A stretch of 64,000 bases of DNA from Psychrobacter sp. P2G3 (GCF_001593285.1 NZ_CP012529.1:2976001-3040000); one strand, 5' to 3'; shown: positions 48,278 through 61,995, counted from the stretch's first letter. Numbers and translations: made by a program. The notes: a model not told the origin generated them from the sequence alone.

Positions 48278-50146
48278 ATGAGTCAATTTACGATTAATAT
48301 TATTTTTGTAGGTCTATCCTTCGCTTTATACTTCGGTATTGCTATCTGGGCGCGCGCAGGTTCAACTAGTGAATTTTATGTTGCTGGCGGTGGCGTACAT
48401 CCGGTCGTTAACGGTATGGCAACAGCTGCTGACTGGATGAGTGCTGCGTCATTCATTTCAATGGCAGGTCTTATTGCTGCTAGTGGTTATGGCGCTTCTA
48501 CCTATTTGATGGGTTGGACAGGTGGTTACGTTCTATTGGCCATGCTCTTAGCACCTTATCTACGTAAGTTCGGTAAATTTACCGTCCCTGACTTCATCGG
48601 TGACCGCTTTTATTCGAAGACTGCTGCCATGATTGCAGTCGTTTGCTTGATTGTCGCATCAACCACTTACGTTATTGGTCAGATGACTGGTGCTGGCGTT
48701 GCTTTCTCACGCTTCTTAGAAGTTGAAAACACAACTGGTCTGATCATTGCGGCAATCGTTGTATTCTTCTATGCCGTATTAGGTGGTATGAAAGGGATTA
48801 CATACACGCAGGTTGCGCAATATGTGGTTCTAATGATTGCTTATACCATCCCTGCGGTGTTTATCTCACTTGAATTGACGGGTAACCCGATTCCAGGCCT
48901 TGGTTTGTTCTCAAACCATGTCGAATCAGGCATCCCTATTTTGACTAAGCTTAACCAAGTCGTTACCGACTTAGGATTTGCCTCTTATACGGCTGATGTT
49001 CCTAACAAATTGAATATGGTACTGTTTACTTTATCTCTAATGATAGGTACAGCAGGTCTACCACACGTTATCATTCGCTTTTTCACTGTACCTAAAGTGG
49101 CTGATGCACGTTGGACAGCAGGTTGGACACTAGTATTCATCTCGTTATTGTACTTTACTGCTCCAGCAGTAGGTGCTATGGCACGTCTAAATTTGATCGA
49201 TACAGTTTATCCACAAGGTGTGGCTGAAGCGCCTTTAGAATATGATCAACGTCCAGATTGGATGAGAACGTGGGAAGATACGGGTCTCATTAAATACAAC
49301 GATCTGAACAATGACGGTCGTATCCAGCTATATAGCGATAGTGGACTTGGTGCAGCTCAACTAGCATTGAACACTGCCGAAGCTGAGGGTGGCGATGTTG
49401 CAGCAGCAACTACAGCCGTTGCAGAAGCACAAGCAGCACATGATCTAGAAGTCGATGGTCGCTTTGCAAATGCAGGTTGGGCTGGTAACGAGCTTGATGT
49501 AAATGCTGATATCTTAGTACTCGCTAACCCAGAAATCGCGAATCTTCCACCATGGGTTATCGGTCTTATCGCTGCAGGTGGTCTAGCAGCAGCACTATCA
49601 ACAGCAGCTGGACTACTACTTGCTATTTCATCAGCGATTAGTCATGACTTGATCAAACGTAACCTAAACCCAAATATCACTGATGCACAAGAGCTAAAAT
49701 ATGCTCGTATCACCATGGGTGTAGCGATCGTAGTAGCTACTTATCTGGGTATTAATCCACCAGGGTTTGCCGCACAGGTGGTGGCACTAGCCTTTGGTAT
49801 TGCAGGCGCATCACTATTCCCTGTACTAATGATGGGTATTTTCTCTAAGCGTATTAACAATCTAGGCGCTATCGCTGGTATGTTGACAGGCTTAATTACT
49901 ATCTTAGTGTATATCTTTGTCTTTAAAGGTTGGTTCTTCATTAGTGGTACTGCTAACTTCCCTGATACTGAAGAGTATTGGTTGTTTGGTATTTCACCAT
50001 TATCATTTGGTGCGGTTGGCGCCTTACTTAACTTTATCGTAGCGTTCGCTGTATCTTACGCTACTGCGCCACCACCAGCCCATATCCAAGAGTTGGTTGA
50101 GAGCGTACGTTCTCCACGTGGCGCTGGCGGTGCTGTTGATCACTAA
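48278..50146 (+). CDS. Sodium:solute symporter family permease (VC_2705-like, acetate permease-like)
   Basis: A 622-residue SSSF transporter with 13 or so membrane segments: GSTSEFYVAGGGVHPVVNGMATAADWMSAASFI, GWTGGYVLLAMLLAPYLRKFGKFTVPDFIGDR and SAISHDLIKR. These pair with DUF4212 proteins and are thought to import short organic acids. A long extracytoplasmic loop (about 320-420) contains DLNNDGRIQLY, an EF-hand-like DxNxDGxI stretch, and an Ala-rich helix. Translationally linked to the DUF4212 gene (three-base gap). Confidence 0.92.
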   Translation: MSQFTINIIFVGLSFALYFGIAIWARAGSTSEFYVAGGGVHPVVNGMATAADWMSAASFISMAGLIAASGYGASTYLMGWTGGYVLLAMLLAPYLRKFGKFTVPDFIGDRFYSKTAAMIAVVCLIVASTTYVIGQMTGAGVAFSRFLEVENTTGLIIAAIVVFFYAVLGGMKGITYTQVAQYVVLMIAYTIPAVFISLELTGNPIPGLGLFSNHVESGIPILTKLNQVVTDLGFASYTADVPNKLNMVLFTLSLMIGTAGLPHVIIRFFTVPKVADARWTAGWTLVFISLLYFTAPAVGAMARLNLIDTVYPQGVAEAPLEYDQRPDWMRTWEDTGLIKYNDLNNDGRIQLYSDSGLGAAQLALNTAEAEGGDVAAATTAVAEAQAAHDLEVDGRFANAGWAGNELDVNADILVLANPEIANLPPWVIGLIAAGGLAAALSTAAGLLLAISSAISHDLIKRNLNPNITDAQELKYARITMGVAIVVATYLGINPPGFAAQVVALAFGIAGASLFPVLMMGIFSKRINNLGAIAGMLTGLITILVYIFVFKGWFFISGTANFPDTEEYWLFGISPLSFGAVGALLNFIVAFAVSYATAPPPAHIQELVESVRSPRGAGGAVDH

Positions 50147-50196
50147 TTGATTAATTAATAATCTTAGCTGCTAGACATATCGTTTATAGTTATATC

Positions 50197-50240
50197 TATC
50201 ACTCACAGGCAGCAGCTGCTTGTGAGTGATTTTTTTATCT
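50197..50240 (+). terminator. Terminator after the symporter
   Basis: ATCACTCACAGGCAGC and GCTGCTTGTGAGTGAT form a long stem (one mismatch) followed by TTTTTTT. Confidence 0.88.
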
Positions 50241-50322
50241 CATATTTATAATAAATAATTTTAGGTTTTTAATTTATTAAACGTGTTTAATTAAACGTGC
50301 CTATCGCATTAAGGAAGATTTT

Positions 50323-50868
50323 ATGCTTTTTGAGTTTATCGCTACCATCGCTGCTGCATTTGGTATGGCTGGATTAGCACTAGTTATAACTCATCTCAGT
50401 AAACTGGCTGGCAAACGCGCACCAAAATGGCTGATTCCTTTATTTGCCGCTATTGGTATTTTTGGCTTTCAAATACATCAAGAGTATAACTGGTACGATC
50501 AACAAGTGAGTAAGCTACCTGCAGGTGTGAACGTTGTCAAAACAGCTGAAAGTACAGAATGGTTCCGTCCATGGTCTTATGCTAAACCACAGATATTACG
50601 CTTTATAGCAGCAGATACTGGTAATGCCAGCGTACAAGTAGATAATCCAAATGTATATTTGGTTAATTTATATCTGTTTGAAAGACGTAGAAGTGTGCAA
50701 AAGATTGCACAAGTCGTAGACTGCAACACTCCTGCACGTGCAGATTATGTGCTACCAGAGAAAGGTAGTAAGCTTACAATTGATGAGCATGTAAAAAAGA
50801 CTACTGCATGGCGAGAATTGACGACAGATGATCCGTTATTTATTAGTTTGTGCTCAAATAAAGTCTAA
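50323..50868 (+). CDS. Hypothetical membrane protein
   Basis: The 181-residue protein has two N-terminal membrane segments (about 4-26 and 36-54) and a soluble C-terminal domain with two Cys (Cys119 region VVDCNTP and C-terminal SLCSNKV). I do not recognise a family. Similar small proteins occur in related genomes only by impression. AAGGAAG precedes the ATG. Its TAA overlaps the convergent rhomboid TAG (CTAA). Confidence 0.72.
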   Translation: MLFEFIATIAAAFGMAGLALVITHLSKLAGKRAPKWLIPLFAAIGIFGFQIHQEYNWYDQQVSKLPAGVNVVKTAESTEWFRPWSYAKPQILRFIAADTGNASVQVDNPNVYLVNLYLFERRRSVQKIAQVVDCNTPARADYVLPEKGSKLTIDEHVKKTTAWRELTTDDPLFISLCSNKV

Positions 50869-51470
50869 TAACGATCACTCATACTTGTATAAGCATGCTT
50901 TGAGTTCGCTCCTAGCAGTAAACCGGCGCATAAACCACCGAAGTGCGCCGCAAATGAGATACCAGATTGTGGCATTAAGCCTTGCTTGATAGTGAGCCAA
51001 TAGCCTGTTCCCATGATAATGCATGCAAGCAAATATCCCCAACGCCGAGCAAATACTGCCCCTCCTATCATGTAACCAAGCATAGCGAAACAAAGCCCTG
51101 ATGCGCCGATATGAATGGATAATGGTGAGCCAATGATCCAAGTCACTAACCCCGAAGCGACGATCAGCTTTAGAACCGTGCGATAGGCATTATTTTCAAA
51201 TAGACCAAACAAAAACAAAATCTGTAATAACGTTAACGTATTGCCTAATAGATGGGCGAAATTTCCGTGCATTGTCCATGAGGCAAATACACCGATCATA
51301 CTGCCTATATCTAATGCACGTGGCACGATACCGAAAATGTTCCACATACCAAATAGGGCAACTTTATTCAAAAAAAACATGCCCCATATCGGCACTAGTA
51401 CAAACGCATATAAACCAACAACCTGCTTAAGCCGAACCATAACCAACGTTAATAATTGTCGCCAATTCAT
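50865..51470 (-). CDS. Rhomboid family intramembrane serine protease
   Basis: Six or so membrane segments in 201 residues with the rhomboid dyad: Ser124 in HIGASGLCFAMLGY and His176 in AAHFGGLCAGLLLG, plus HGNFAHLLGN (His68, Asn70) of the L1/TM2 region. It cleaves transmembrane substrates, of unknown identity here. The start has a modest AAGAG site. Ends head-on against the previous gene with a 4-bp overlap. Confidence 0.9.
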   Translation of the reverse strand: MNWRQLLTLVMVRLKQVVGLYAFVLVPIWGMFFLNKVALFGMWNIFGIVPRALDIGSMIGVFASWTMHGNFAHLLGNTLTLLQILFLFGLFENNAYRTVLKLIVASGLVTWIIGSPLSIHIGASGLCFAMLGYMIGGAVFARRWGYLLACIIMGTGYWLTIKQGLMPQSGISFAAHFGGLCAGLLLGANSKHAYTSMSDRY

Positions 51471-51521
51471 CTCTTATCTTTTCCTTTAGTCTTTATTGCT
51501 CTAGATTGAAACATTTTCATA

Positions 51522-52568
51522 TTATTGGTCTACTAAAGAAGAAGGATGCTGCACAGGTGTAAAAGACAGCGATGAAGCATCTTTACTGGCCGTTAAATAG
51601 CTGTTAGCGTGTAATAACGACTCTGAATGATAAGGCACCAATGCTGTAGGCACAAAGCTACGCGCAGCATCGATATGCTGAATAGAATCATCAAAAAAGA
51701 TATGGGGCGCAAAGGTTTTGAGTACTGCTGTCTTTTCAAGCCCTCCTAAAAAAAATGCCATATCGACATCTACTCCCCACTCACGTAGCGTCTTGATAGC
51801 TCGCAAGTCGGCAGGTGCATTACGTGCAGTGACTAGTGCAATCTTTATCGGACAATGATGTAGTCGTGCTGGTAGTCGTTCTTGTAAGCTTGAGAGCTTA
51901 ATTAACAACTCAGCATATGGGCCTTTCTCAATAGGCAAATCATGCATTTGTGCTTCACGTTCATGAAAAGCACGTAACCCTTTTTGCTTATATAGTAACT
52001 CCCCTGAATCATCAAACAGCACTGCGTCACCATCAAAAGCAATACGCAGCTGTTCAGTGTCAAGCTCATAGGTATTTACAGGAGTCGCATCAAGTATTGC
52101 ACAAGCACAGATATTAGCATCTGCAACTTGCTGGGCATCATCACGATTGGTTGTCAAAAACAAATCAACGTTGAAATCAGCAATATAGGGGGCGACTGGA
52201 CTACCCGAAATAAAAGCTGAGCGCGATATATTTAATTTATATTCACGAATAGCGTTTAATACTTGAATACCAGTATCAGGGCTACTTTTAGAGACAATAA
52301 CTACTTCAACTAGAGGTGCTTCAATGTCTAAATCTGTGTGTTGACGACTATATTGGTTTAGATTAAGCAATGCCTTAATGAGCGGATATCCTGCACCAAT
52401 ACTTAAATTGTCGTTCTCACGTGCTGCCATATAATCACGAAATTCTTTAACAGCAGTATTAGGTCGCTGCTGCAATAATTGTAATAAATGAGTTTCTGAT
52501 TCTGATAGATCAAATAACGCGGTTGCAGAGATTGCAACTATCAGAGTATTACTAAAATCAACTGCCAT
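51522..52568 (-). CDS. 5'-nucleotidase (NT5C1-like family)
   Basis: The 348-residue protein has an N-terminal HAD-like core strand VAISATALFDLSES, the IAFDGDAVLFDDSGELLY block around the Asp nucleophile region, and VALVTARNAPADLRAI plus FFDDSIQH, all consistent with the bacterial relatives of cytosolic 5'-nucleotidase 1A. It removes phosphate from nucleoside monophosphates. AGAG precedes the ATG. Monocistronic in appearance. Confidence 0.82.
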   Translation of the reverse strand: MAVDFSNTLIVAISATALFDLSESETHLLQLLQQRPNTAVKEFRDYMAARENDNLSIGAGYPLIKALLNLNQYSRQHTDLDIEAPLVEVVIVSKSSPDTGIQVLNAIREYKLNISRSAFISGSPVAPYIADFNVDLFLTTNRDDAQQVADANICACAILDATPVNTYELDTEQLRIAFDGDAVLFDDSGELLYKQKGLRAFHEREAQMHDLPIEKGPYAELLIKLSSLQERLPARLHHCPIKIALVTARNAPADLRAIKTLREWGVDVDMAFFLGGLEKTAVLKTFAPHIFFDDSIQHIDAARSFVPTALVPYHSESLLHANSYLTASKDASSLSFTPVQHPSSLVDQ

Positions 52569-52778
52569 GAGTGTCTCTACTTATAATGTTTTTATACATT
52601 CAAAACTCCAAGTATCCAGTTTACTACATCTTCTATGTTCTTATAATCATAAGAACTGATACGGCAATACAATGTAGTTAGTAAGTTTAAAGTAATAAAT
52701 ACGGTTAACTATCTGCTCTAACGTTTATTTTAATCTTATGCGGCATCAGCTGAGTAAATGACTTTATAGTGAATCCAC

Positions 52779-52811
52779 AAAAAAGCCATATTGTTATTGC
52801 AACAATATGGC
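52779..52811 (-). terminator. Terminator of the TRAP transporter operon
   Basis: On the minus strand GCCATATTGT and ACAATATGGC form a 10-bp stem followed by TTTTTTG. It lies past the hexamer repeat, about 110 bp beyond the dctM stop. Confidence 0.82.
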
Positions 52812-52851
52812 CGAAAAACACAATTTGATTCTAAAGGCTTATACTTACCTA

Positions 52852-52892
52852 CTTATACTTATACTTATACTTATACTTATACTTATACTTAT
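52852..52892. repeat. Hexamer tandem repeat (CTTATA)
   Basis: Six full copies of CTTATA plus a partial one; two more interrupted copies lie just before (52839-52851). It sits between the dctM stop codon and the terminator, so it would be transcribed in the 3' untranslated part. Confidence 0.9.
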
Positions 52893-52920
52893 CTACTCAG
52901 TCTATCTGCGTCATTAATCT

Positions 52921-54210
52921 TTAATTCAACAACACCAAAGAGATAGCCGGGAAAGCGACCAGAATTACCAGTCGAATCACATCAGAGACAATGAATGGTG
53001 CCACCCCACGAAACATATCAGACAGCTTAATATGCGGCGCCATCGCCTTAATCACAAAGATATTCATTCCCATCGGTGGCGTAATGAGGCCAAGCTCCAC
53101 CGTCAATACTGCAATGATACCGAACCAGACTGGATCATAGCCGAGCGCTAAAATAATCGGGAACACCACTGGAATGGTAATCACCAGCATTGCTAGGGCA
53201 TCCATAAACAGCCCAAGTAAGAAGTACATAAATAAGATGCAGATGAGAACAATCATTGGACTAACTGCCAGTCCCCCAATCCACGTCGCTAACGAATAAG
53301 ACAGGCGCGAGACTGAGACAAAGTAGCCGAGTGCTTCTGCCCCGAGCAGCATAAAGAACACCACTGCAGACAGTGCTAAGGTTTCAATCAATGACTGCTT
53401 GAGCCCCTGCATACGCATGCCTTTAGCTGCAGCATAGGCCCAAGAGACAAAGGCGCCGACTGCTGCCCCTTCGGTTGGGGTAAACAGACCAAAGAAAATA
53501 CCGGCAATAATGACGATAAAGATAAAGCTAAAGGGGATCAAACCTGTCAGTGATAACAGTTTGGCTTTCCAAGAGGTTGGCTCTCCGCGACGGGCTAAAT
53601 GCGGTTTCCAGCGCACCATAATCATGACAGTGATTGAGTACATCACCATGCCAAGCATGCCAGGCAGGAAGCCTGCGATAAACATGTCACCGACTGACTG
53701 CTGAGTTAAGATGGCATAGACCAGTAAGGCAATACTGGGCGGGATCATAATACCGAGGGTACCACCCGCCGCTAAGATGCCGCAGGCAAAGCCTGGCTGA
53801 TAGCCGTACTTCTCCATTTGCGGCAGGGCCACTTTGGTCATGGTAGAGGCGGTAGCTAGGGATGATCCTGAGATGGAGGCAAAGATGCCGGAGGAGCCAA
53901 TACCGGCAATCCCTAGGCTGCCTCTAACCCCGCCAAAGATGGTACGGGTGGCTTCAAAGAGTTTGCCTGCCATACCAGAATGGGTGGCAAAGACCCCCAT
54001 TAAGATAAATAAAGGAATGGCACTAAAGTCATACTTTGCTAAGACGTCGACGGGGATGTCTTTGAGCATTTGCAAAGCGCCCCCTGTGGAGGTGACGGCG
54101 CCAAAGCCGACCAGGCCGACGCCTAACATGGCAAGGGCGACGGGGACACGAACCACCACCAATAAAATCATGACAAGTAAGCCGATGGCTCCGATAGTTT
54201 CTGGACTCAT
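52921..54210 (-). CDS. dctM: TRAP transporter large permease
   Basis: The 429-residue protein has about 12 membrane segments and the DctM pattern: PVALAMLGVGLVGF, GVFATHSGMAGKLFEATRTIFGG, SGSSLATASTMTKVALPQMEKYGY, and FTPTEGAAVGAFVSW. With DctQ it imports organic acids handed over by the DctP binding protein. ATG overlaps the dctQ stop by four bases (ATGA), with GGAG upstream. The operon is dctP-dctQ-dctM. The first third of this gene and dctQ are more GC-rich than dctP. Confidence 0.95.
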   Translation of the reverse strand: MSPETIGAIGLLVMILLVVVRVPVALAMLGVGLVGFGAVTSTGGALQMLKDIPVDVLAKYDFSAIPLFILMGVFATHSGMAGKLFEATRTIFGGVRGSLGIAGIGSSGIFASISGSSLATASTMTKVALPQMEKYGYQPGFACGILAAGGTLGIMIPPSIALLVYAILTQQSVGDMFIAGFLPGMLGMVMYSITVMIMVRWKPHLARRGEPTSWKAKLLSLTGLIPFSFIFIVIIAGIFFGLFTPTEGAAVGAFVSWAYAAAKGMRMQGLKQSLIETLALSAVVFFMLLGAEALGYFVSVSRLSYSLATWIGGLAVSPMIVLICILFMYFLLGLFMDALAMLVITIPVVFPIILALGYDPVWFGIIAVLTVELGLITPPMGMNIFVIKAMAPHIKLSDMFRGVAPFIVSDVIRLVILVAFPAISLVLLN

Positions 54211-54734
54211 GCGCCTGTCTCCTCGGCGTCAAAGAACTCGCCCGTTTTAAAGATGTTGATGGATTCGATTAGTGAGCGTATGGCCAGCAGTAGACTTAAG
54301 AAGGCGCTGATGGCGTAGATGGGCATCATGGAGATGCGCAGGTCTTGGGTGACTTTGCCGTATTCTATGGCGTCAATGGCGCTTTCATACAGTCCCCAAG
54401 TGAAGACGATGCCGATAATAAAGAAGCCCATCATAAAGGTGCCCATCATGTAACCTTTCATGGCTTGGGACATTTTTTGGGTAAAGACGTCGACGATGAT
54501 TTGTGAGCGTTCGACAAAGGCGGCAAAGGCGCCAAGGAGCGCAAACAACATGAAGTAGGAGACGATCTCGACGCTGCCTTTGACGGTAAAGCCAAACTCA
54601 CCGCCCGTAAGCTTAAAGACATAGCGGGCAATGACGTCTAGCATGGTGGTTAAGACGATGATGACCAGACTGACGCCACCAATAAACTGGCACAGTCTGG
54701 AGATGAGGGTGCTGATTTTGATTAAAAATGCCAT
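54207..54734 (-). CDS. dctQ: TRAP transporter small permease
   Basis: Four membrane segments in 175 residues and a LDVIARYVF motif with EIVSYFMLF and RSQIIVDVF mark DctQ. It connects the binding protein to DctM in the inner membrane. AAAGG ten bases ahead of the ATG. Overlaps dctM by four bases and follows dctP by 21 bp, so translational coupling is likely. Confidence 0.93.
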   Translation of the reverse strand: MAFLIKISTLISRLCQFIGGVSLVIIVLTTMLDVIARYVFKLTGGEFGFTVKGSVEIVSYFMLFALLGAFAAFVERSQIIVDVFTQKMSQAMKGYMMGTFMMGFFIIGIVFTWGLYESAIDAIEYGKVTQDLRISMMPIYAISAFLSLLLAIRSLIESINIFKTGEFFDAEETGA

Positions 54735-54755
54735 AAGGGGACTGCCTTTAATGGG

Positions 54756-55814
54756 TTAAACTTTGCAGGCGGCACTGGCGGCTTTGGCTTTTTCATAAAC
54801 ACCATCGGCATCCAAGCCTAAAGCATTGACATCAGCAAGATATTTCTGTGTTCCTTTTTCAAGCGGACCTTTCCAGTCAGGATCGTTAAGTGGATCAGGG
54901 ATTTCGACAATTTCATCACCTTTATCTCTAGCCGCTTGTATTGCCATCTGATCATGCTTGTCAAATACTTCACCGACTTTATTGGCAAGTGCCATACCTG
55001 AGTTTTTATCAAGAACCTTTTTCAAATCATCTGGCAGACTTTCATATTTGTCCTTATTCATAGTGACCATAAGAGCTGAACTATAAAAAGGAATATTAGT
55101 ATGATACTTCGTTATTTCATCAATTTTGAAAGCTGTGACTGCCTCCCAAGGGAAACTCAAACCATCAACAACACCACGTTGTAAAGAGGTATACATGTCA
55201 TTAGCAGGTAACCCTACAGGTGAAGCGCCAGCACTTTCAATAATGTCACCAGCAACTGCAGAAGGACGACGGATACGCATACCCTTCATATCTGCTGGTG
55301 TACGAATCAACTTGTCTGTAGTATGCAGAGAGCCAGGTCCAGCACCATACATAAATAATAGATGCGAATCTTCATATTCACCAGCAAGCGTCCCATCATC
55401 ATATAAGGTTTGTAACATACAGCCCATTTGAGTAGCTGAATTAGATAAACCAGGAAGCTCAGTAATCTGAGTTAGAGGGAAACGACCATTAGTATAGCCA
55501 TGTGCTTGCGAACCAATGTCTATCGTACCTTTAGCAGCAGATTCATAAGTCACATCGGCTTTAGCAAGACCAGCTGATGGATACAACTCAACTTTTAGAC
55601 GGCCATTAGAATCTGTTTCTATTTGTTTAGCCCAAGGCTCAAATACTTCTGTACTAATAGAAGATGTAGCTGGCCAAAAATGTGAAAAACGCAGAACAGT
55701 AGTTTCTTCAGAAGCAGCTGATGAAGTATCAGCATTATCAGACGTTTGATTAGAACAACCAATAAGACTCATGGCTGCCAATGCACCTATTGAAAAAAGA
55801 GGAGCTAACTTCAT
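54756..55814 (-). CDS. dctP: TRAP transporter substrate-binding protein, lipoprotein-type signal
   Basis: The 352-residue protein starts MKLAPLFSIG with a lipobox LIGC at residues about 17-20, so it may be lipid-anchored rather than free, followed by a Ser/Asp linker and a DctP fold: LRFSHFWPATS, DMKGMRIRRPSAV (arginine that binds carboxylates) and VVDGLSFPWEAV. I chose the ATG at 55814 because AAGGA lies seven bases upstream; a TTG at 55820 is too close. Substrate is probably an organic acid; not determinable here. First gene of the dct operon. Confidence 0.92.
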   Translation of the reverse strand: MKLAPLFSIGALAAMSLIGCSNQTSDNADTSSAASEETTVLRFSHFWPATSSISTEVFEPWAKQIETDSNGRLKVELYPSAGLAKADVTYESAAKGTIDIGSQAHGYTNGRFPLTQITELPGLSNSATQMGCMLQTLYDDGTLAGEYEDSHLLFMYGAGPGSLHTTDKLIRTPADMKGMRIRRPSAVAGDIIESAGASPVGLPANDMYTSLQRGVVDGLSFPWEAVTAFKIDEITKYHTNIPFYSSALMVTMNKDKYESLPDDLKKVLDKNSGMALANKVGEVFDKHDQMAIQAARDKGDEIVEIPDPLNDPDWKGPLEKGTQKYLADVNALGLDADGVYEKAKAASAACKV

Positions 55815-56206
55815 TATCAATTCCTTTTGATAATCACGTGAAAGGGAGTAAGACTTTATATTTAATAACCAATTAATTATAAAACTCTGTTTGTAACACT
55901 ATTAAGAGTTTATTCGAAATCCATTACATAAACAATACTTTCCTATAACGTTACGAGATACTTGTTATAGCTTATAAATAAAAATACTCTTTAAAATTAT
56001 CAGTTATAATGATATAAGTCAAATCATTTTAGCTGAATAATCGAAGTATCCCATAAAATTAAATAGACATAATCAGTTTATTTTTTTAAACTCGATATGT
56101 AATCATTGGATATAATGAGGTTTTTAAATAATAGAAGCTATTAATAAGCCAGACAAAGAAAACCCCCCGTCTAGATAACTAGTCGGGGGGTTTTCAGGAA
56201 TAGAGA
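55815..56206. other. Spacer between dctP and 5S rRNA
   Basis: 392 bp, strongly AT-rich; the dctP promoter is expected here. The rRNA operon terminator occupies 56158-56196. No two-component or regulator gene is next to the TRAP operon. Confidence 0.5.
56158..56196 (-). terminator. rRNA operon terminator
   Basis: On the minus strand AAAACCCCCCGACTAG and CTAGACGGGGGGTTTTC form a very strong hairpin about 10 bp after the 5S gene. Confidence 0.9.
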
Positions 56207-56320
56207 GCTGACGATGACCTACTCTCACATGGGCGGACCCACACTACCATTGGCGCAACGATGTTTCACTTCTGAGTTCGGGAAGGGATCAGGTGGGGCC
56301 ATCGTGCTATTGTCGTCAGC
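56207..56320 (-). rRNA. rrf: 5S ribosomal RNA
   Basis: The minus strand reads GCTGACGACAATAGCAC...GTGAGAGTAGGTCATCGTCAGC with complementary ends and the conserved CCGAACTCAGAAGTGAAAC segment. Length 114. Confidence 0.93.
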
Positions 56321-56505
56321 AAAGGGGGTTAGATATGAGTCTGTTGTTGTTATTATGACTTCAATATTACTTGAGGCCTGTCAACATAAACCTAACTGAA
56401 TCAAGGTTTAAGGTGATATCGAAATATTCTTACTTTATAAGCCACTACAGCTCATACAAGATAGATTAATTAGACTTGTATACAAACCACTTGGGTGTTG
56501 TATGG

Positions 56506-59362
<2,857 letters not shown>

Positions 59363-59727
59363 ATACAACCCCAAGTAGTCTTTCTCTATAAATAGAGTTA
59401 GATTCCTAAGTGTTCTACAATCTAATTATGATAACGATATCACCTATGTTTATACGCTTGATTCAGTTCTCTTTACTTTTTTAATAATCAACCCCTGGGA
59501 TAACAACTGATGTCGTTAAGAGGTCGATTATTAAGGTTAGGAACAACGCGTGAACACGTGTTCCTAACCCAGACTCATATCTATGTTTTTAAATAGTCTC
59601 TGTGCTCTCGTCGAGCCACAGATTCTGTATAAAACAGAAAGAAGTAATCAATACCTATTGGCTGAATCACTTGTTTCTATTTATACATCTACTTATTTAT
59701 TTGCATACTAAAGAATAGTTTATTATA
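59363..59727. other. Internal spacer between 23S and tRNA-Ala
   Basis: 365 bp. It holds the 5' arm of the 23S processing stem and a hairpin with arms GGTTAGGAACA (59535-59545) and TGTTCCTAACC (59559-59569). No further tRNA. Confidence 0.6.
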
Positions 59728-59803
59728 TGGTGGAGCCAAACGGAGTCGAACCGTTGACCTCCTGCGTGCAAGGCAGGCGCTCTACCAACTGAGCTATGGC
59801 CCC
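59728..59803 (-). tRNA. tRNA-Ala (TGC)
   Basis: 76-nt cloverleaf on the minus strand starting GGGGCCATAGCTCAG, anticodon TGC in CTTGCAC, TTCGACTC T-arm, encoded CCA end. In the 16S-23S spacer as expected. Confidence 0.97.
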
Positions 59804-59811
59804 TGAAATAA

Positions 59812-59888
59812 TGGTAGGCCTGGGCAGACTTGAACTGCCGACCCCCGCGTTATCAACACGGTGCTCTAACCAGCTGAGCTACAGGCCT
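59812..59888 (-). tRNA. tRNA-Ile (GAT)
   Basis: 77-nt cloverleaf on the minus strand starting AGGCCTGTAGCTCAG, anticodon GAT in TTGATAA, TTCAAGTC T-arm, encoded CCA. Lies between 16S and tRNA-Ala. Confidence 0.97.
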
Positions 59889-59933
59889 ATAGAGCGCATA
59901 TATATCACGCCTAGGCTTTAATAAACTAGCTTA

Positions 59934-59950
59934 AACTAAAGAACAACTTG
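59934..59950. repeat. 3' arm of the 16S processing stem
   Basis: AACTAAAGAACAACTTG is the exact inverted complement of 61721-61737 (17/17) on the other side of 16S; in the transcript they pair to enclose the 16S precursor, the usual RNase III substrate. Confidence 0.8.
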
Positions 59951-59981
59951 TTGTGAATTCTTGCTGACCGAATGCCATCTA

Positions 59982-61520
<1,539 letters not shown>

Positions 61521-61720
61521 AATCTTGCTATGAAGTCCTTTAAAGAGACTTCTAAACTTGGCTCATTTAATCTGGCAAATCGCTAAAAATTATGTTCGTA
61601 ATGAATTAACTTTGAGTTTTTCTGCTGTCTTAAATGATAATTTTTATAGTTAATAATCTTCCCGAAAAGAAAAGATAGTCAACTTTATTTTTTAGCATTC
61701 TGAATCAGCAAAAATCCACA

Positions 61721-61737
61721 CAAGTTGTTCTTTAGTT
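61721..61737. repeat. 5' arm of the 16S processing stem
   Basis: CAAGTTGTTCTTTAGTT, exact inverted partner of 59934-59950 (17/17). Confidence 0.8.
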
Positions 61738-61847
61738 ATGCTTTTAAATAGTGTCAATCTACTGTCGTCCAGTAGTTGATATATAGGGTATTGCTTTCCA
61801 CTTCATTGACTTAAACCATATGGGTTATGCCTTGAAGCGAGCTGACT

Positions 61848-61875
61848 ATCATATCATAATGATTTGATCTGTCAA
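61848..61875 (-). promoter_or_regulatory. rRNA promoter, third (proximal)
   Basis: Minus strand TTGACA, 16 bp, TATGAT. Overlapping second TATGAT five bases on is too close to the -35. About 330 bp upstream of 16S. Confidence 0.7.
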
Positions 61876-61967
61876 GCTTTTATTTTGTTTCGTTTCAATA
61901 AGTTAATTGGGTTATTGTTGTGTAATAATACACTGCAATCATTACCGTTTGTCTCATTGAGGGGCGT

Positions 61968-61995
61968 ATTATAGACGCTTTTAACGAAGTGTCAA
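61968..61995 (-). promoter_or_regulatory. rRNA promoter, second
   Basis: Minus strand TTGACA, 16-bp spacer, TATAAT, then the GC-rich discriminator ACGCCCC. Both hexamers equal the sigma-70 consensus. Confidence 0.88.

Larger units (their letters stand above)
52569..52920. other. Spacer between dctM and the 5'-nucleotidase gene
   Basis: 352 bp containing the dct operon terminator and a hexamer tandem repeat directly after dctM. Confidence 0.6.

Noticed and set aside
52839..52892. Hexamer repeat as a possible CRISPR array
   Set aside because: Repeat unit is 6 bp with no spacers; no cas genes are near.
61540..61548. boxA antiterminator just before 16S
   Set aside because: TCTCTTTAA is only a partial match and lies within about 20 bp of the 16S start, closer than usual; mentioned only as a possibility.
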